Positions 27,123 to 35,155 of a DNA stretch of 64,000 nucleotides are shown piece after piece. The notes under the pieces were generated by a model. That model saw only the letters and a program-made list of their open reading frames with translations, had not been told where the DNA came from and made no database searches. Every line of letters begins with the position of its first letter. The first letter of the stretch is position 1. This DNA comes from Alphaproteobacteria bacterium (GTDB lineage: Bacteria; Pseudomonadota; Alphaproteobacteria; Rhizobiales; Beijerinckiaceae): contig JAJPHH010000032.1 of the NCBI GenBank assembly GCA_021325385.1, forward strand, positions 62,001-126,000. Direction: 5' to 3'. The position numbers and the translations under genes are program-made.

Positions 27123-27996
27123 AAGTAACAAACGCCGCCTTTGAGGCCCACCCCTGGGAAGACGTCCGCTGCGCTGAGGTAGTCGTGGATCGAGCGGATG
27201 CGATCGTCGCTGAGCATTGACTCTCTGAACTGGTCCAGCCCCTTGCCGCCGGCGAACCAACGCGAAGGAATCACCAGCGAGAGGTAGCGCGGTTCGAGCT
27301 TCTTCGCCTGCTCAACAAACAGGTGGTAAATCGGCGCTGCACTGGTGCCAAATCCGCCGTCGTCCAATTGGTAGGGTGGATTGCCGATGATCACGTCGAA
27401 CTGCATGTCTCCTCCGAATAGCTCGGCAATCCGAGTGTGGATGTCGTCGGTGTGAATGAACGCATAGGCATGGGTCTCAAGGTCTTCGCCGCGCTGGAAT
27501 GTCTTCTGGCTTGCTCCGCAATATTTGCATTTGCCATCCGCCCACGTGTGCACCGTCCGCTCGAACCAGATGTTGCCGCTCTCGGTGCTGAACGATCTGG
27601 CGATCGAGTGCTTGCCGTTGGCGTGCTTACTGCAATAGATGCTCCGTCGCGCCAGCAGGCTGGTGAGATGCGTGATCGCAATGCCGAACACCTGTCTCGT
27701 CAGAATATGATCGACGCGTTCTTGAAGGTCTGGAATCTCGGCCGCCAGTCCATCGTTGAGGCGTTTGGTAATCTGGCGCAGGAACACGCCCGACTTCGTG
27801 CATGGATCGAGAAACTTGACCGTCTTGTCCGCCCAGAGATTCGCGCTGCCGTGATCGGCCGCCCAGGCGTCAGCCAGCGTATCCAGCATCCGATTGGCGA
27901 ACTCGGGCGGCGTGAACACCTCATCATTCGAGAGGTTCGCGATGCAGGTGAGCACATCCGGGTTGCGGCCACGGAGCGAAAAGCTGGCCTGCTGGT

Positions 27997-28653
27997 TCAT
28001 GCGACGTCCCCCGAAGAGTCGCCGAATTCCCCGCGCGCGAGCTCGCCCACCGTCATCGGTGGGTAGCTCTTTGTCGGCGTGAATATTTCGTGCTTGCCGA
28101 GATGGGCGAACAACGTGCCCTCCTCGGCGAAGCCCGCCATGTGCGTGAGAACGTCAAGGCGAAAATCGCGCCGCTGGAACTTGCCCTTCCCGAGATAACT
28201 CCATTGCGCAAAGACGATCGGGCGGTCATGGCTGGTCCGCATCGCCAAGGCGTCGCCGTGAATGAGATTTTGCGACAGCACACGGGAGGCGGCACAATAG
28301 AGCTCGTCGGTCTCGTCGATGTTCAGATAATCGGCGAAGACTTCCAGCATATTGGCCCGACACTCGGCGATGTTGTCGGCGAGGAGCTCGATGCCATAGA
28401 GGCACATCACGGCGAGAAGGGCATATTGCCGCTTCTCGAAATCGGACTTGCCGTATTTGAGCTCGACAGCGGCAAGCTTGCGCCGCAGGATGGCAACGAG
28501 AAAATTGCCGCTGCCGCACGCCGGCTCGAGGAAACGGGAATCGATACGCTCGGTCTCGCCCTTGACGAGTTCGAGCATGGCTTCGACTAGCCACGGCGGT
28601 GTGAACACCTCCCCGTGATCCGCAACGCGTTTCTTTGATTTGATGAGGCTCAT
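27997..28653 (-). CDS. N6-adenine methylase-like protein lacking the NPPY motif
   Basis: A 218-residue protein with motif X-like [13 protein letters not shown] and the SAM-binding motif [12 protein letters not shown]. It continues with the region expected to follow ([18 protein letters not shown] and LIHGDAL), but no (N/D)PP(Y/F) catalytic motif is found. Such short proteins are found beside Eco57I-like methylase and helicase genes, where they probably form a heterodimer with the neighbouring catalytic subunit. Its stop overlaps the start of that gene by 4 bp. Alone it should not methylate DNA. Confidence 0.75.
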   Translation of the reverse strand: MSLIKSKKRVADHGEVFTPPWLVEAMLELVKGETERIDSRFLEPACGSGNFLVAILRRKLAAVELKYGKSDFEKRQYALLAVMCLYGIELLADNIAECRANMLEVFADYLNIDETDELYCAASRVLSQNLIHGDALAMRTSHDRPIVFAQWSYLGKGKFQRRDFRLDVLTHMAGFAEEGTLFAHLGKHEIFTPTKSYPPMTVGELARGEFGDSSGDVA

Positions 28654-28656
28654 GGG

Positions 28657-28884
28657 TCAATTGCACTGCAGGCCGGCGGCATACTTGGCCGACTGGGCTT
28701 CGACTCCGGTTGGCGTGCCGGTGGGCTTGGCCCTGATGGCGCCAGCCGCCTTTCGGTCCACACGCACGGCGGTGCCCCGACCGGCCTTCAGGTTGAGGTC
28801 GTCTCTTTCCTGAACGATCCAGCCCGCAGACGTCAGATCGGCGTCAATTTCCCGCCGTGCCTTTTGTTCTGGCGTTTCCGCCAT
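28657..28884 (-). pseudogene. HsdR (type I restriction R subunit) N-terminal remnant
   Basis: A 75-residue open frame whose first 41 residues (MAETPEQKARREIDADL, then WIVQERDDLNLKAGRG) match the standard start of HsdR proteins. The expected segment with the nuclease strand (about 20 residues) is missing between TAVR and VDRKAAGA. The later AIRAKPTGTPTGVEAQSAKYAAGL again matches HsdR, and then the frame stops. HsdR proteins are normally over 800 residues, so this is a deleted scrap. It stands first in the leftward operon, 4 bp upstream of the methylase-like gene, so a rearrangement probably placed the later genes behind the old hsdR promoter and start. Confidence 0.75.
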
Positions 28885-29202
28885 TCCCCCCAGCCGTTGT
28901 TAGCGATTTCGCGGCGCCAGACTGCCGCGATCAAAACATTGCAACTCTTTTACAATCGCTAACGCATCGGCCACAACCGGTAATCCCTGCCAAAGTTGCT
29001 TAACCGCGCACCCAGCGGAGGGGAGAGACGGCGTTGGGTCTGGGAAATGGGCGCTCAGGCGACAATTCGAATAATCCTGACCCGACCTCTAGGCCGGTCA
29101 GGATGCTGCCCTCCAATCTACTGCACCGCATGCAAGACTGCTGATCGCGAAGGTCGGCCGGCATCGGCTCCCCGCAGAAGCGAGCTCCTCAAGCGCTCGC
29201 GC
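28885..29202. promoter_or_regulatory. Promoter region of the defence operon with nested inverted repeats
   Basis: No gene in about 318 bp. GTTAGCGATT (28899-28908) is mirrored by AATCGCTAAC (28954-28963). Inside lies a second hairpin, TCGCGGC-N8-GCCGCGA (28909-28930). The arrangement sits just upstream of the hsdR remnant start and the leftward operon, where a regulator could bind. Further right, ATCCTGACC/GGTCAGGAT at 29074-29104 is a 9-bp stem that may end int-xis transcription, although no T-run follows it on the minus strand. Confidence 0.45.
29074..29104 (-). terminator. Weak hairpin after the integrase-Xis genes
   Basis: Perfect 9-bp stem ATCCTGACC/GGTCAGGAT with a 13-nt loop, about 100 bp past the end of the Xis-like gene. 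On the minus strand it is followed only by TTATTCG, so it is a weak candidate for intrinsic termination. Confidence 0.3.
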
Positions 29203-29430
29203 TCAGTATCCAAGCCCCAGCTCTCGCGCTTCTGCGGTGAGTTCATCGAGCAGCTTCCGGCGTTGCGCATCGATCTGCTCCTTGTATCGGCCAGCATCCT
29301 CCATTCGGACGCGCCGGTCCGTACCCACAAGCCGGCATGGAAGCGCTCCGCTCTCGAGCAGATCGAGAAGATACGAACGCGACACGTTCAGGAAGTCGGC
29401 CGCCTCTTCGATGGTGAGCTCATCTTTCAT
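29203..29430 (-). CDS. Excisionase-family (HTH_17) DNA-binding protein
   Basis: A 75-residue protein with a clear HTH_17 fold: LTIEEAADFLNVSRSYLLDLLESGALP, followed by the wing GTDRRVRMEDAGRY and a C-terminal helix ELTAEARELGLGY. It overlaps the 3' end of the integrase gene by 4 bp (ATGA) and must be co-transcribed and probably coupled to it. It could be the excisionase that reverses integration. Similar proteins also serve as antitoxin-like regulators of PIN toxins, but no PIN gene is adjacent. Confidence 0.72.
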   Translation of the reverse strand: MKDELTIEEAADFLNVSRSYLLDLLESGALPCRLVGTDRRVRMEDAGRYKEQIDAQRRKLLDELTAEARELGLGY

Positions 29431-30635
29431 GCTAGCCGGATCACCTTTGCGCCCTCACGCAGGGCGTCGAGCTTGTCCGCCCACCAGCGCATCATGCGGA
29501 CTCGCTCGTCCCAGAACTCGGCGCGCGCATAGGCCCTGCGTATCGAATCCGCATCCTCATGGGCAAGTTGGCGCTCGATGGCATCCGCGTGCCACAGCCC
29601 GCTCTCGTTCAACAATGTGGACGCGGTGGCCCGGAAGCCGTGCGCCGTCGCTTCGTCCTGCGAATAGCCGAGCCGGCGCAGCGCCGCGTTGAGCGTGTTA
29701 TCGGAGATGGGACGCTGGAGTGACCGGACGCTTGGAAACACAAGCCTGCCGTAACCGGTGATTTCCCGAAGCTGCATCAGAATGGCGATCGCCTGCGACG
29801 GCAATGGCACCTTGTGCGGACGGCGCATCTTCATGCGATGTGCCGGGATCGACCAAACGCCGGCTTCTAGATCGAACTCCGGCCACTCCGCAAGGCGCAA
29901 TTCGCCGGGGCGCGGGAAGAGATAGGCCATCAGTTGCAACGCGGCCTTCGTCGCCGGCTGGCCGTCATAGGCCCACACGGAGCGAAGCAGCGCCCCGACC
30001 GCCTTCGGATCGGTCACGGCCGCGCGTGGCTTGACCTTTGGCGTGGTCAACGCGCCGCGCAGGGCGAAGGTCGGGTCGTTGTCGGCGCGGGCCGTGGCGA
30101 TGGCATAACGGAACACCGAGCCGATCGTGCTGCGAAGGCGGCGGGCCGTTTCGAGGCGGCCACGCGCTTCCACCTTGCGAAGAACCGTTAGAACTTCGGC
30201 GGCGCTGATCTCGGCGATTGGACGGTCGCCGATCAGCGGGCGAGCGAAGTCGAAGAGCCATTTGGTCTTCTCGAGAGTCGCTTGGGCGCGGCCTTCCCTC
30301 GTCATCTTCGCGAGTAGCTCGTCTGCAATGGCCGCGAAGGTGTTTCCTGCGGCGATCGCACGGGCGAGCTTTTCCACCCGCCTTTCCACCATCGGATCTC
30401 TGCCTTCGCGCAGCAGCGCTCTGGCCGCTTCGCGGCGCTTGCGCGCTTCGGCAAGGGAGACTTCGGGATAGACGCCGATGGCAAGTTTCTTCTGCTTGCC
30501 TTCGTAACGGTAGGCAAGCTTCCAGTACTTCGAACCGTTCGGAAGGATGTGCAATTGCAGCCCGCCGCCGTCCGATAGCTTGATGACCCCGGCTGCAGGT
30601 TTGGCCTTGCGAATAGCGGTATCGGTGAGCGGCAT
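29427..30635 (-). CDS. int: P4-type tyrosine integrase
   Basis: A 402-residue site-specific recombinase starting at the ATG at 30635 (MPLTDTAIRKAKP). The DUF4102-type arm-binding N-terminus shows KLSDGGGLQLHI, KYWKLAYRYEGKQKKLAIGVYPEVSLAEAR. The catalytic domain contains the Arg in YLFPRPGELRLAEW, the HGFRATASTLLNE box and a final ERQLAH ... RRAYARAEFWDERVRMMRWW with the Tyr nucleophile. It lies 166 bp from tRNA-Phe and points away from it, which is the normal P4-family arrangement. It uses the tRNA 3' end as attachment site, as the repeat at 7979 shows. Confidence 0.93.
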   Translation of the reverse strand: MPLTDTAIRKAKPAAGVIKLSDGGGLQLHILPNGSKYWKLAYRYEGKQKKLAIGVYPEVSLAEARKRREAARALLREGRDPMVERRVEKLARAIAAGNTFAAIADELLAKMTREGRAQATLEKTKWLFDFARPLIGDRPIAEISAAEVLTVLRKVEARGRLETARRLRSTIGSVFRYAIATARADNDPTFALRGALTTPKVKPRAAVTDPKAVGALLRSVWAYDGQPATKAALQLMAYLFPRPGELRLAEWPEFDLEAGVWSIPAHRMKMRRPHKVPLPSQAIAILMQLREITGYGRLVFPSVRSLQRPISDNTLNAALRRLGYSQDEATAHGFRATASTLLNESGLWHADAIERQLAHEDADSIRRAYARAEFWDERVRMMRWWADKLDALREGAKVIRLA

Positions 30636-30637
30636 TT

Positions 30638-30700
30638 TTGTTGGCCCTTTTTTCTGTGGCCTCGTCCTGGGCCAACAAAAGGGCCAACAAATTTGTTGGC
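30638..30700. repeat. Putative integrase arm sites (right end)
   Basis: TTGTTGGCCC (30638-30647), GGGCCAACAA twice with a 12-bp period (30669-30678 and 30681-30690) and TTGTTGGC (30693-30700). All are one motif in both orientations between int and the tRNA. The same 10-mer is found at the far end of the island, which supports an integrase- or Xis-binding role; being just upstream of int, they could also regulate it. Confidence 0.6.
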
Positions 30701-30798
30701 TTTCGGCGATTTGCCCCGGACGTCCGCGAACAAAATTATGCGGAAAACCCTTGAAATTCAAGGCGTTTCTGGATGCAAGCGAACATCGGAGAACAAGG

Positions 30799-30824
30799 CG
30801 ATGGTGCCCAGGGGCGGAATCGAA
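30799..30824. repeat. Right attachment site (att core in tRNA-Phe)
   Basis: The last part of tRNA-Phe (T-loop, T-stem, acceptor strand and CCA) plus a few flanking bases, repeated with one base difference at 7979-8003. Integration at this core keeps the tRNA complete at this end. Confidence 0.8.
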
Positions 30825-30877
30825 CCACCGACACTGCGATTTTCAGTCGCATGCTCTACCAACTGAGCTACCTGGGC
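30802..30877 (-). tRNA. tRNA-Phe (anticodon GAA)
   Basis: The full cloverleaf can be folded. Acceptor GCCCAGG/CCTGGGC, D-stem GCTC/GAGC, anticodon stem TGCGA/TCGCA with loop CTGAAAA (anticodon GAA), variable loop GTGTC, T-stem GGTGG/CCGCC with loop TTCGATT, discriminator A and an encoded CCA. It is the integration site of the island to its left. Confidence 0.97.
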
Positions 30878-30977
30878 GAGACCTAAGCGGCGCGCCGCTT
30901 TCGGCCGGCGGGTTATAAGGGAGGCGCGGCGGGCTTGTCCAGCGCAAGAGCGGCGGCTCCAGAACTGGCTCGCGGCG

Positions 30978-32102
30978 CTAAAATTCTGCGTCCAAGAACC
31001 CGGCAATGCGGTCGGCCTGTTCGGCGATGGCGAGAACGCCGTTCAGATGGCCGTAAGGGCCGGTCAAAGTCGCCGTTTCCAGAGGAGCGCCGTTGCGGCG
31101 GAGGACCGCGATGGTCGCTTCAACGCGCTCGGCCGGAAAGACCAGATCGGTCGGCGAATAAATCACCAAAGCCGGCGCCTTGACGCGCTTCAGCCCTTCC
31201 TCGGCGCTTGCCGCGCCGGCGCCCGCGCCGGGCAGGAAAGCCTGATTGGCCTTCACCAGGTAAAGAAGATGGTTGGCGTCACATAAAGCCGCGCGCGCCC
31301 TGCCGACATCCTCGAGCGCGGCTTCGACGGCGTATTGATGGGCGAGGGCGGCGAGCGGATCGGCGTCCGGCTTGGCGGCGCGGCGGCCGTAAGTCGCGTC
31401 GATGAAGCGCTGATGATTGGCGTGCAGCGTGACGAGTTTCAGCGCTTCGGCGAGGCCGGCGGTCGGCGGCGCCTTGCCATAGTAATCGCCGCCGCGCCAA
31501 TTCGGATCGAGCCTGATCGGCGTCGCCCAGGCGTTCAGCCAAGCGACGAGCCATGCGCCCGGCTCGGCCGCCGCAATCACCGGCGCGATCCGCTCCACTC
31601 TATCCGGGTAAGTCGCCGCCCATTCGTAAGTCTGCAGGCCGCCCATTGACGGGCCGACAACGGCGCGCAAGGTCTTTATCCCGAGACTATCGACCAGCGC
31701 CTTCTGCACTCTGACGAAATCGCCGATCGTCAGCAGCGGAAAAGTGAGGCCGTAGGGCGCGCCGGTCGCCGGATCGACCGAGGCCGGCCCGGTCGTGACG
31801 ACATTCGGATCATTGGCGTTAAGGTTGATCAGCGTGTCCGACGAGAAGACGAAATACTTGTCGGTGTCGATCGCTTTTCCCGGCCCGATGATCGCGTCCC
31901 AATAGCCGGGCAGGGGATCGCTCTCGGCGTATTTGCCGGCCGCGTGGCTTGTCCCGGAGAAGAAATGGCAGACCAGAATGGCGTTGGACTTCTCCGCGTC
32001 GAGTTCGCCATAGCTTTCCCAGCCGACCCGGACATTTCGGATCGTTTTTCCAGAAAGCGTCGTCACTTCAGGAAGTTCGAAAACCTTCTTGCTAACGAGC
32101 AT
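30978..32102 (-). CDS. Homoserine O-acetyltransferase-family protein (MetX-like)
   Basis: An alpha/beta-hydrolase-fold acyltransferase of 374 residues, probably acylating homoserine in methionine synthesis. The nucleophile elbow is GPSMGGLQTYEWA, the acid residue lies in YSPTDLVFP and the histidine in GPYGHLNGV. HFFSGTSHAAGKY and FSSDTLINLNANDPN match the family. The start at 32102 (MLVSKKVFEL) has GAGG five bases upstream. It is somewhat short and lacks some features of classical MetX, so it may act on a different acceptor. I found no SAM-II-type element in the 92-bp leader, which is mostly the terminator of the previous gene. Confidence 0.75.
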   Translation of the reverse strand: MLVSKKVFELPEVTTLSGKTIRNVRVGWESYGELDAEKSNAILVCHFFSGTSHAAGKYAESDPLPGYWDAIIGPGKAIDTDKYFVFSSDTLINLNANDPNVVTTGPASVDPATGAPYGLTFPLLTIGDFVRVQKALVDSLGIKTLRAVVGPSMGGLQTYEWAATYPDRVERIAPVIAAAEPGAWLVAWLNAWATPIRLDPNWRGGDYYGKAPPTAGLAEALKLVTLHANHQRFIDATYGRRAAKPDADPLAALAHQYAVEAALEDVGRARAALCDANHLLYLVKANQAFLPGAGAGAASAEEGLKRVKAPALVIYSPTDLVFPAERVEATIAVLRRNGAPLETATLTGPYGHLNGVLAIAEQADRIAGFLDAEF

Positions 32103-32130
32103 CAAAGCCTCGCCGTCGGCTGACGAACCT

Positions 32131-32164
32131 GAAAAGCAAACGCCGCGCCCGAACGGGCGCGGCG
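32131..32164 (-). terminator. Rho-independent terminator of the secreted-protein gene
   Basis: On the minus strand a GC-rich stem CGCCGCGCCCG/CGGGCGCGGCG (32141-32164) is followed by TTTGCTTTTC. It lies 30 bp past the stop of the secreted-protein gene and just before the MetX-like gene, separating the two transcripts. Confidence 0.75.
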
Positions 32165-32193
32165 ACCGATCCAAACGAGGCGCGCCTCGATCC

Positions 32194-32901
32194 TTACGGG
32201 TGTTTCTCTTTCTCAGAGGCGCGACGGCCGGCGGCCTTGGCATCGGCTTCGCACATATAGGCGCCTTGCTTCGTCTTGCCGTAGCTGCGCGCGCCCGCGA
32301 AGTGATAGATGCCCGTCTTGGTGTTCACCCAGACGACCGTGTCGGTCGGGCATTTGGCCTTGGCTTCGGCCTCGGTCTGGAATTCTCCGGCGCCGGTCGG
32401 CGCGGCCGCCGCAGGTTTGGCCGCGGCCGGCTTCGGCGCGGGCGCGGCGGCCGTCGGAGCCGGCGCGGGAGCAGCGGCCGGCGCGGGCGCCGCAGCGGCC
32501 GGAGCGGTCGCGGCTCCCGCCCGGCAGGCGGCGATGAAGTCCTTCTTCTTTTGACCGGAGGCCTTGATCGCGTCTTTATTCGCCGCGTATTCCTCGTTGC
32601 ATTCCTTCGCGCTCTTCCCGGCGGCCGCGGTCGCAGCGGGAGCAGGGGCCGGCGTCGAAGCGGCGGCGGGCGCCGGGGCTGGTGCGGTCGGCGCCGCGGC
32701 GCCTTTCTGCTCTTCACGGCATTTGGCGAGGAAATCTTTCCAGGTCAGCCCGTTCGTCGTTCCGTTGGCCTTGGCCTGTTTCCACTGGTCGCCGCAGATT
32801 TTCATCACGCTTTCGGCGTTGGCCGCGCTGGCTCCGGCGAGGCCGAAAGCCGCCGCCAGAACGATCGCCGAAAAGGCGATCCTGATCGTGCGTATTTTCA
32901 A
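32194..32901 (-). CDS. Secreted Cys-motif, Ala/Pro-rich protein
   Basis: A 235-residue protein with a TTG start at 32901, supported by GGGGAG seven bases upstream. A Sec signal peptide spans about residues 1-28 (IAFSAIVLAAAFGLAGASAANAES). Two PsiF-like repeats of about 26 residues, CGDQWKQAKANG ... KDFLAKC and CNEEYAANKDAI ... KDFIAAC, are separated and followed by low-complexity Ala/Pro linkers. The C-terminal domain, from GEFQTEAEAKAKCPTDTVVWVN to YMCEADAKAAG, resembles a small conserved cell-envelope module. The function is unknown; the protein is probably periplasmic. Paired cysteines could form disulfides. Confidence 0.78.
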   Translation of the reverse strand: MKIRTIRIAFSAIVLAAAFGLAGASAANAESVMKICGDQWKQAKANGTTNGLTWKDFLAKCREEQKGAAAPTAPAPAPAAASTPAPAPAATAAAGKSAKECNEEYAANKDAIKASGQKKKDFIAACRAGAATAPAAAAPAPAAAPAPAPTAAAPAPKPAAAKPAAAAPTGAGEFQTEAEAKAKCPTDTVVWVNTKTGIYHFAGARSYGKTKQGAYMCEADAKAAGRRASEKEKHP

Positions 32902-32980
32902 AGCAAGCTCCCCTGGTTTGATCCGCCCTTCATATGTGAGAGGCCAAGCGCCCAACTCTGACCTTGGCTTGCGGCAAGCG

Positions 32981-33631
32981 TCAATGGCCTGCTGCGGCCC
33001 GCCCCTGCGTCAAGAACTGTTTAATTCTTTTGAAACGTGACGAGACGTGATGGCGGCGCTGCTCGGAATCGACGACCTCTTGGCTGGTCACCCAATTGAG
33101 CTGGATGGCGCGGCGGCGCCCCACAAAGGGCCTGTGGCCATGCCACGAATTTTCTGAGCGCTTGAAGACGAGCAGCGTGCCGCCATAGGGCGGGACTTCC
33201 GCGACGTAATCGTCGAGATCGTCCGGCCCGCGCAGCAGGCGCAAGCGTCCCGCGTCCTCCTGCCAGCGCTCGTTCATATAGAGCAGCACGGTGATGATCT
33301 TCGTGGCCGAATCCGTGTGGATTGCGCCGTCTCGTTTCGAGACGAAGCCGCGTACCGTGTACATGGTCGGCCGACCGGTCAGATCGATGTGGAATTTTCG
33401 TTCGATCGCCGCGCGGAATTTCGGGCCGCGCAACTCCTCCATCAGCCTGGCGAACTGGCCGCGGATGTCGAGCGTAGCGGGCGGATGCGAGCCGGGCCCC
33501 GGCACGTCGGGATAGTCGGCGAGGATTTCGGCGAACCGCTCGGCGCGGATGAAGTCCGGTACGACGACATAATCGAACGGATCGCGCTGCAGCGGCGTGC
33601 GCTCCAACAAATCGAAATCGCAAAATTCCAT
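32981..33631 (-). CDS. 2-oxoglutarate/Fe(II)-dependent oxygenase family protein
   Basis: A 216-residue protein of the 2OG-Fe(II) oxygenase superfamily. The facial triad is visible as HTDSATKIITVLLYMN (His and Asp) and SWHGHRPF (distal His), and the 2OG-binding Arg is in RRRAIQLNW. It begins DFDLLERTPLQRDPFDYVVVPDFI, like small-molecule or peptide hydroxylases of the PF13640 type. The substrate cannot be told. It is flanked by unrelated genes with a 139-bp gap to accC, which contains an 8-bp GC-rich hairpin (33653-33672). Confidence 0.82.
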   Translation of the reverse strand: MEFCDFDLLERTPLQRDPFDYVVVPDFIRAERFAEILADYPDVPGPGSHPPATLDIRGQFARLMEELRGPKFRAAIERKFHIDLTGRPTMYTVRGFVSKRDGAIHTDSATKIITVLLYMNERWQEDAGRLRLLRGPDDLDDYVAEVPPYGGTLLVFKRSENSWHGHRPFVGRRRAIQLNWVTSQEVVDSEQRRHHVSSRFKRIKQFLTQGRAAAGH

Positions 33632-33770
33632 TCTGGGCTCCGAACGAGCGGCGCGCGCCGCAAACGGCGCGCTTCGATGCTTAGGCTTATATCAAGCGGG
33701 CCGCGGCGCGCCAAATGCGCGATAGAATCGTTGTGATCTGCACGCGTTCGCCGGCGCTCGTTTCGCTCGT

Positions 33771-35126
33771 TCAGCCGGGCGCGGCGGCTTCGGCGGCGAG
33801 GTAGTTCTCGAGCCAGTGGATGTCGTATTGACCGTTTTGGATTTCGGCGTTGCGCACCAGCGCGCGGAACAGCGGCAAGGTCGTCTCGACGCCGTCAATG
33901 ATGAACTCGTCCAGCGCGCGGCGCAGCCGCAGCAAAGCCTCGTTACGAGTGCGGCCGTGCACGACCAGCTTGCCGACGAGAGAATCGTAGAAGGGGGGAA
34001 TCACGTAGCCTTGATAGACCGCCGAATCGACGCGTACGCCGAGGCCGCCGGGCGGATGATAATAGGCGATGCGGCCGGGCGAAGGCGTGAAGGTGCGGGC
34101 GTGCTCGGCGTTGATGCGGCATTCGATCGCCGCGCCGATCAGCCGTACGTCCTTCTGCGCAATGGTCAGGGGCGAGCCGGCGGCTATTCGGATCTGTTCG
34201 TTGACGAGGTCGATGCCGGTGATCATCTCCGTCACCGGATGCTCGACCTGAATTCGGGTGTTCATCTCGATGAAATAGAACCGCCCTTCCTCGTAGAGGA
34301 ATTCGACCGTGCCGACGCCGATATAGCCGAGATCGGCCATGGCCTTGGCGACGATCCGGCCGATCTGGTCGCGCTCGTCGGCGTTGAGCGCCGGCGAAGG
34401 CCCTTCCTCCCAGATTTTTTGATGCCGCCGCTGGAGCGAGCAATCGCGTTCGCCGAGATGAATGGCCCGGCCTTGGCCGTCGCCGAGCACCTGGATCTCG
34501 ATATGGCGCGGCTTCTCGAGGTACTTTTCGAGATAGACCGCATCGTCGCCGAACGCGGCTTTGGCCTCGGCCTTGGCCGTGCCCATCGCGTCGGCGAGAC
34601 CGGCGGCGCTGCGCGCCACTTTCATGCCGCGGCCGCCGCCCCCGGCCGCGGCCTTGACGAGGAGCGGATAGCCGATATCGGCTGCGATCCGTTCGGCTTC
34701 CGCGGCGTCCTGGACGGCGCCCGCCGAGCCGGGCACGCAAGGGATGCCCAGCCGCTGCGCCGTGCGCTTGGCCTCGATCTTGTCGCCCATCAGCCGGATA
34801 TGTTCGGGCTTCGGTCCGATAAAGGCGATGTTGTGCTCCGCCAAGATTTCGGCGAAGCGGGCGTTTTCCGCAAGAAATCCATAGCCTGGATGGACCGCGT
34901 CGGCGCCGGTGATCTCGCAGGCTGCAAGGAGCGAGGGGATATTGAGATAGCTGTCCTTCGCGGGCGGCGGGCCGATGCAGACGCTCTCGTCGGCGAGCTT
35001 GACATGCATCGCGCCGGAATCGGCCGTCGAGTGCACCGCGACGGTGGCGATTCCAAGCTCTTTGGCCGCGCGTAAGATTCGCAGGGCGATTTCGCCGCGA
35101 TTCGCGATCAGGATCTTATCGAACAT
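33771..35126 (-). CDS. accC: Acetyl-CoA carboxylase, biotin carboxylase subunit
   Basis: The ATP-grasp enzyme that carboxylates the biotin of AccB in the first step of fatty-acid synthesis. It is 451 residues, the normal length. It starts [20 protein letters not shown] and has the glycine-rich ATP loop [11 protein letters not shown], then [18 protein letters not shown], and ends with the biotin carboxylase C-terminal domain. It lies 29 bp downstream of accB and is co-transcribed with it. Confidence 0.97.
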   Translation of the reverse strand: MFDKILIANRGEIALRILRAAKELGIATVAVHSTADSGAMHVKLADESVCIGPPPAKDSYLNIPSLLAACEITGADAVHPGYGFLAENARFAEILAEHNIAFIGPKPEHIRLMGDKIEAKRTAQRLGIPCVPGSAGAVQDAAEAERIAADIGYPLLVKAAAGGGGRGMKVARSAAGLADAMGTAKAEAKAAFGDDAVYLEKYLEKPRHIEIQVLGDGQGRAIHLGERDCSLQRRHQKIWEEGPSPALNADERDQIGRIVAKAMADLGYIGVGTVEFLYEEGRFYFIEMNTRIQVEHPVTEMITGIDLVNEQIRIAAGSPLTIAQKDVRLIGAAIECRINAEHARTFTPSPGRIAYYHPPGGLGVRVDSAVYQGYVIPPFYDSLVGKLVVHGRTRNEALLRLRRALDEFIIDGVETTLPLFRALVRNAEIQNGQYDIHWLENYLAAEAAAPG

Positions 35127-35155
35127 GAGCGATCCTTGGCGGCGGGCGGTCGCTG

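Larger units (their letters stand above)
26371..28000 (-). pseudogene. Frameshifted Eco57I-type N6-adenine methyltransferase
   Basis: One gene split into two reading frames by a single extra base. The upstream part (27032-28000 frame) starts [11 protein letters not shown] at 28000 and has [25 protein letters not shown] and the catalytic [10 protein letters not shown]. Homology continues as GGVCYF and then LWDRDNPG in the next frame, which runs to 26371. Removing one C from the CCC run (plus-strand GGG at 27120-27122) joins the frames into an about 542-residue protein. The 3' part contains a (CT)9 repeat at 26954-26971. The start overlaps the preceding methylase gene (ATGA). It could be a real mutation, an off-phase variant or a sequencing error. 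Confidence 0.82.
7979..30824. mobile_element. Integrative genomic island in tRNA-Phe carrying a defence operon
   Basis: Bounded by a 25/26-base direct repeat of the tRNA-Phe 3' end (7979-8003 and 30799-30824), with a P4-type integrase and Xis-like gene next to the tRNA. The 10-mer GGGCCAACAA occurs near both ends (8057; 30669, 30681; inverted at 30638) and looks like an integrase arm site. Cargo: HTH protein, phage-O-like replication protein, hipBA, an unknown gene, type III Druantia (druE, druH), DUF262 protein, GIY-YIG helicase, methylase genes and an hsdR remnant. Its base composition is visibly less GC-rich than the flanks. No conjugation genes are present, so it would be integrative or mobilisable at most. 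Confidence 0.85.

Noticed and set aside
32103-32193. SAM-II riboswitch upstream of the MetX-like gene
   Set aside because: The short leader is mostly the GC-rich terminator of the preceding gene and I could not find the SAM-II core sequence.
33653-33672. Terminator of accBC
   Set aside because: The GC-rich 8-bp hairpin has no T-run on the minus strand and lies over 100 bp from the accC stop, so I do not list it as a terminator.
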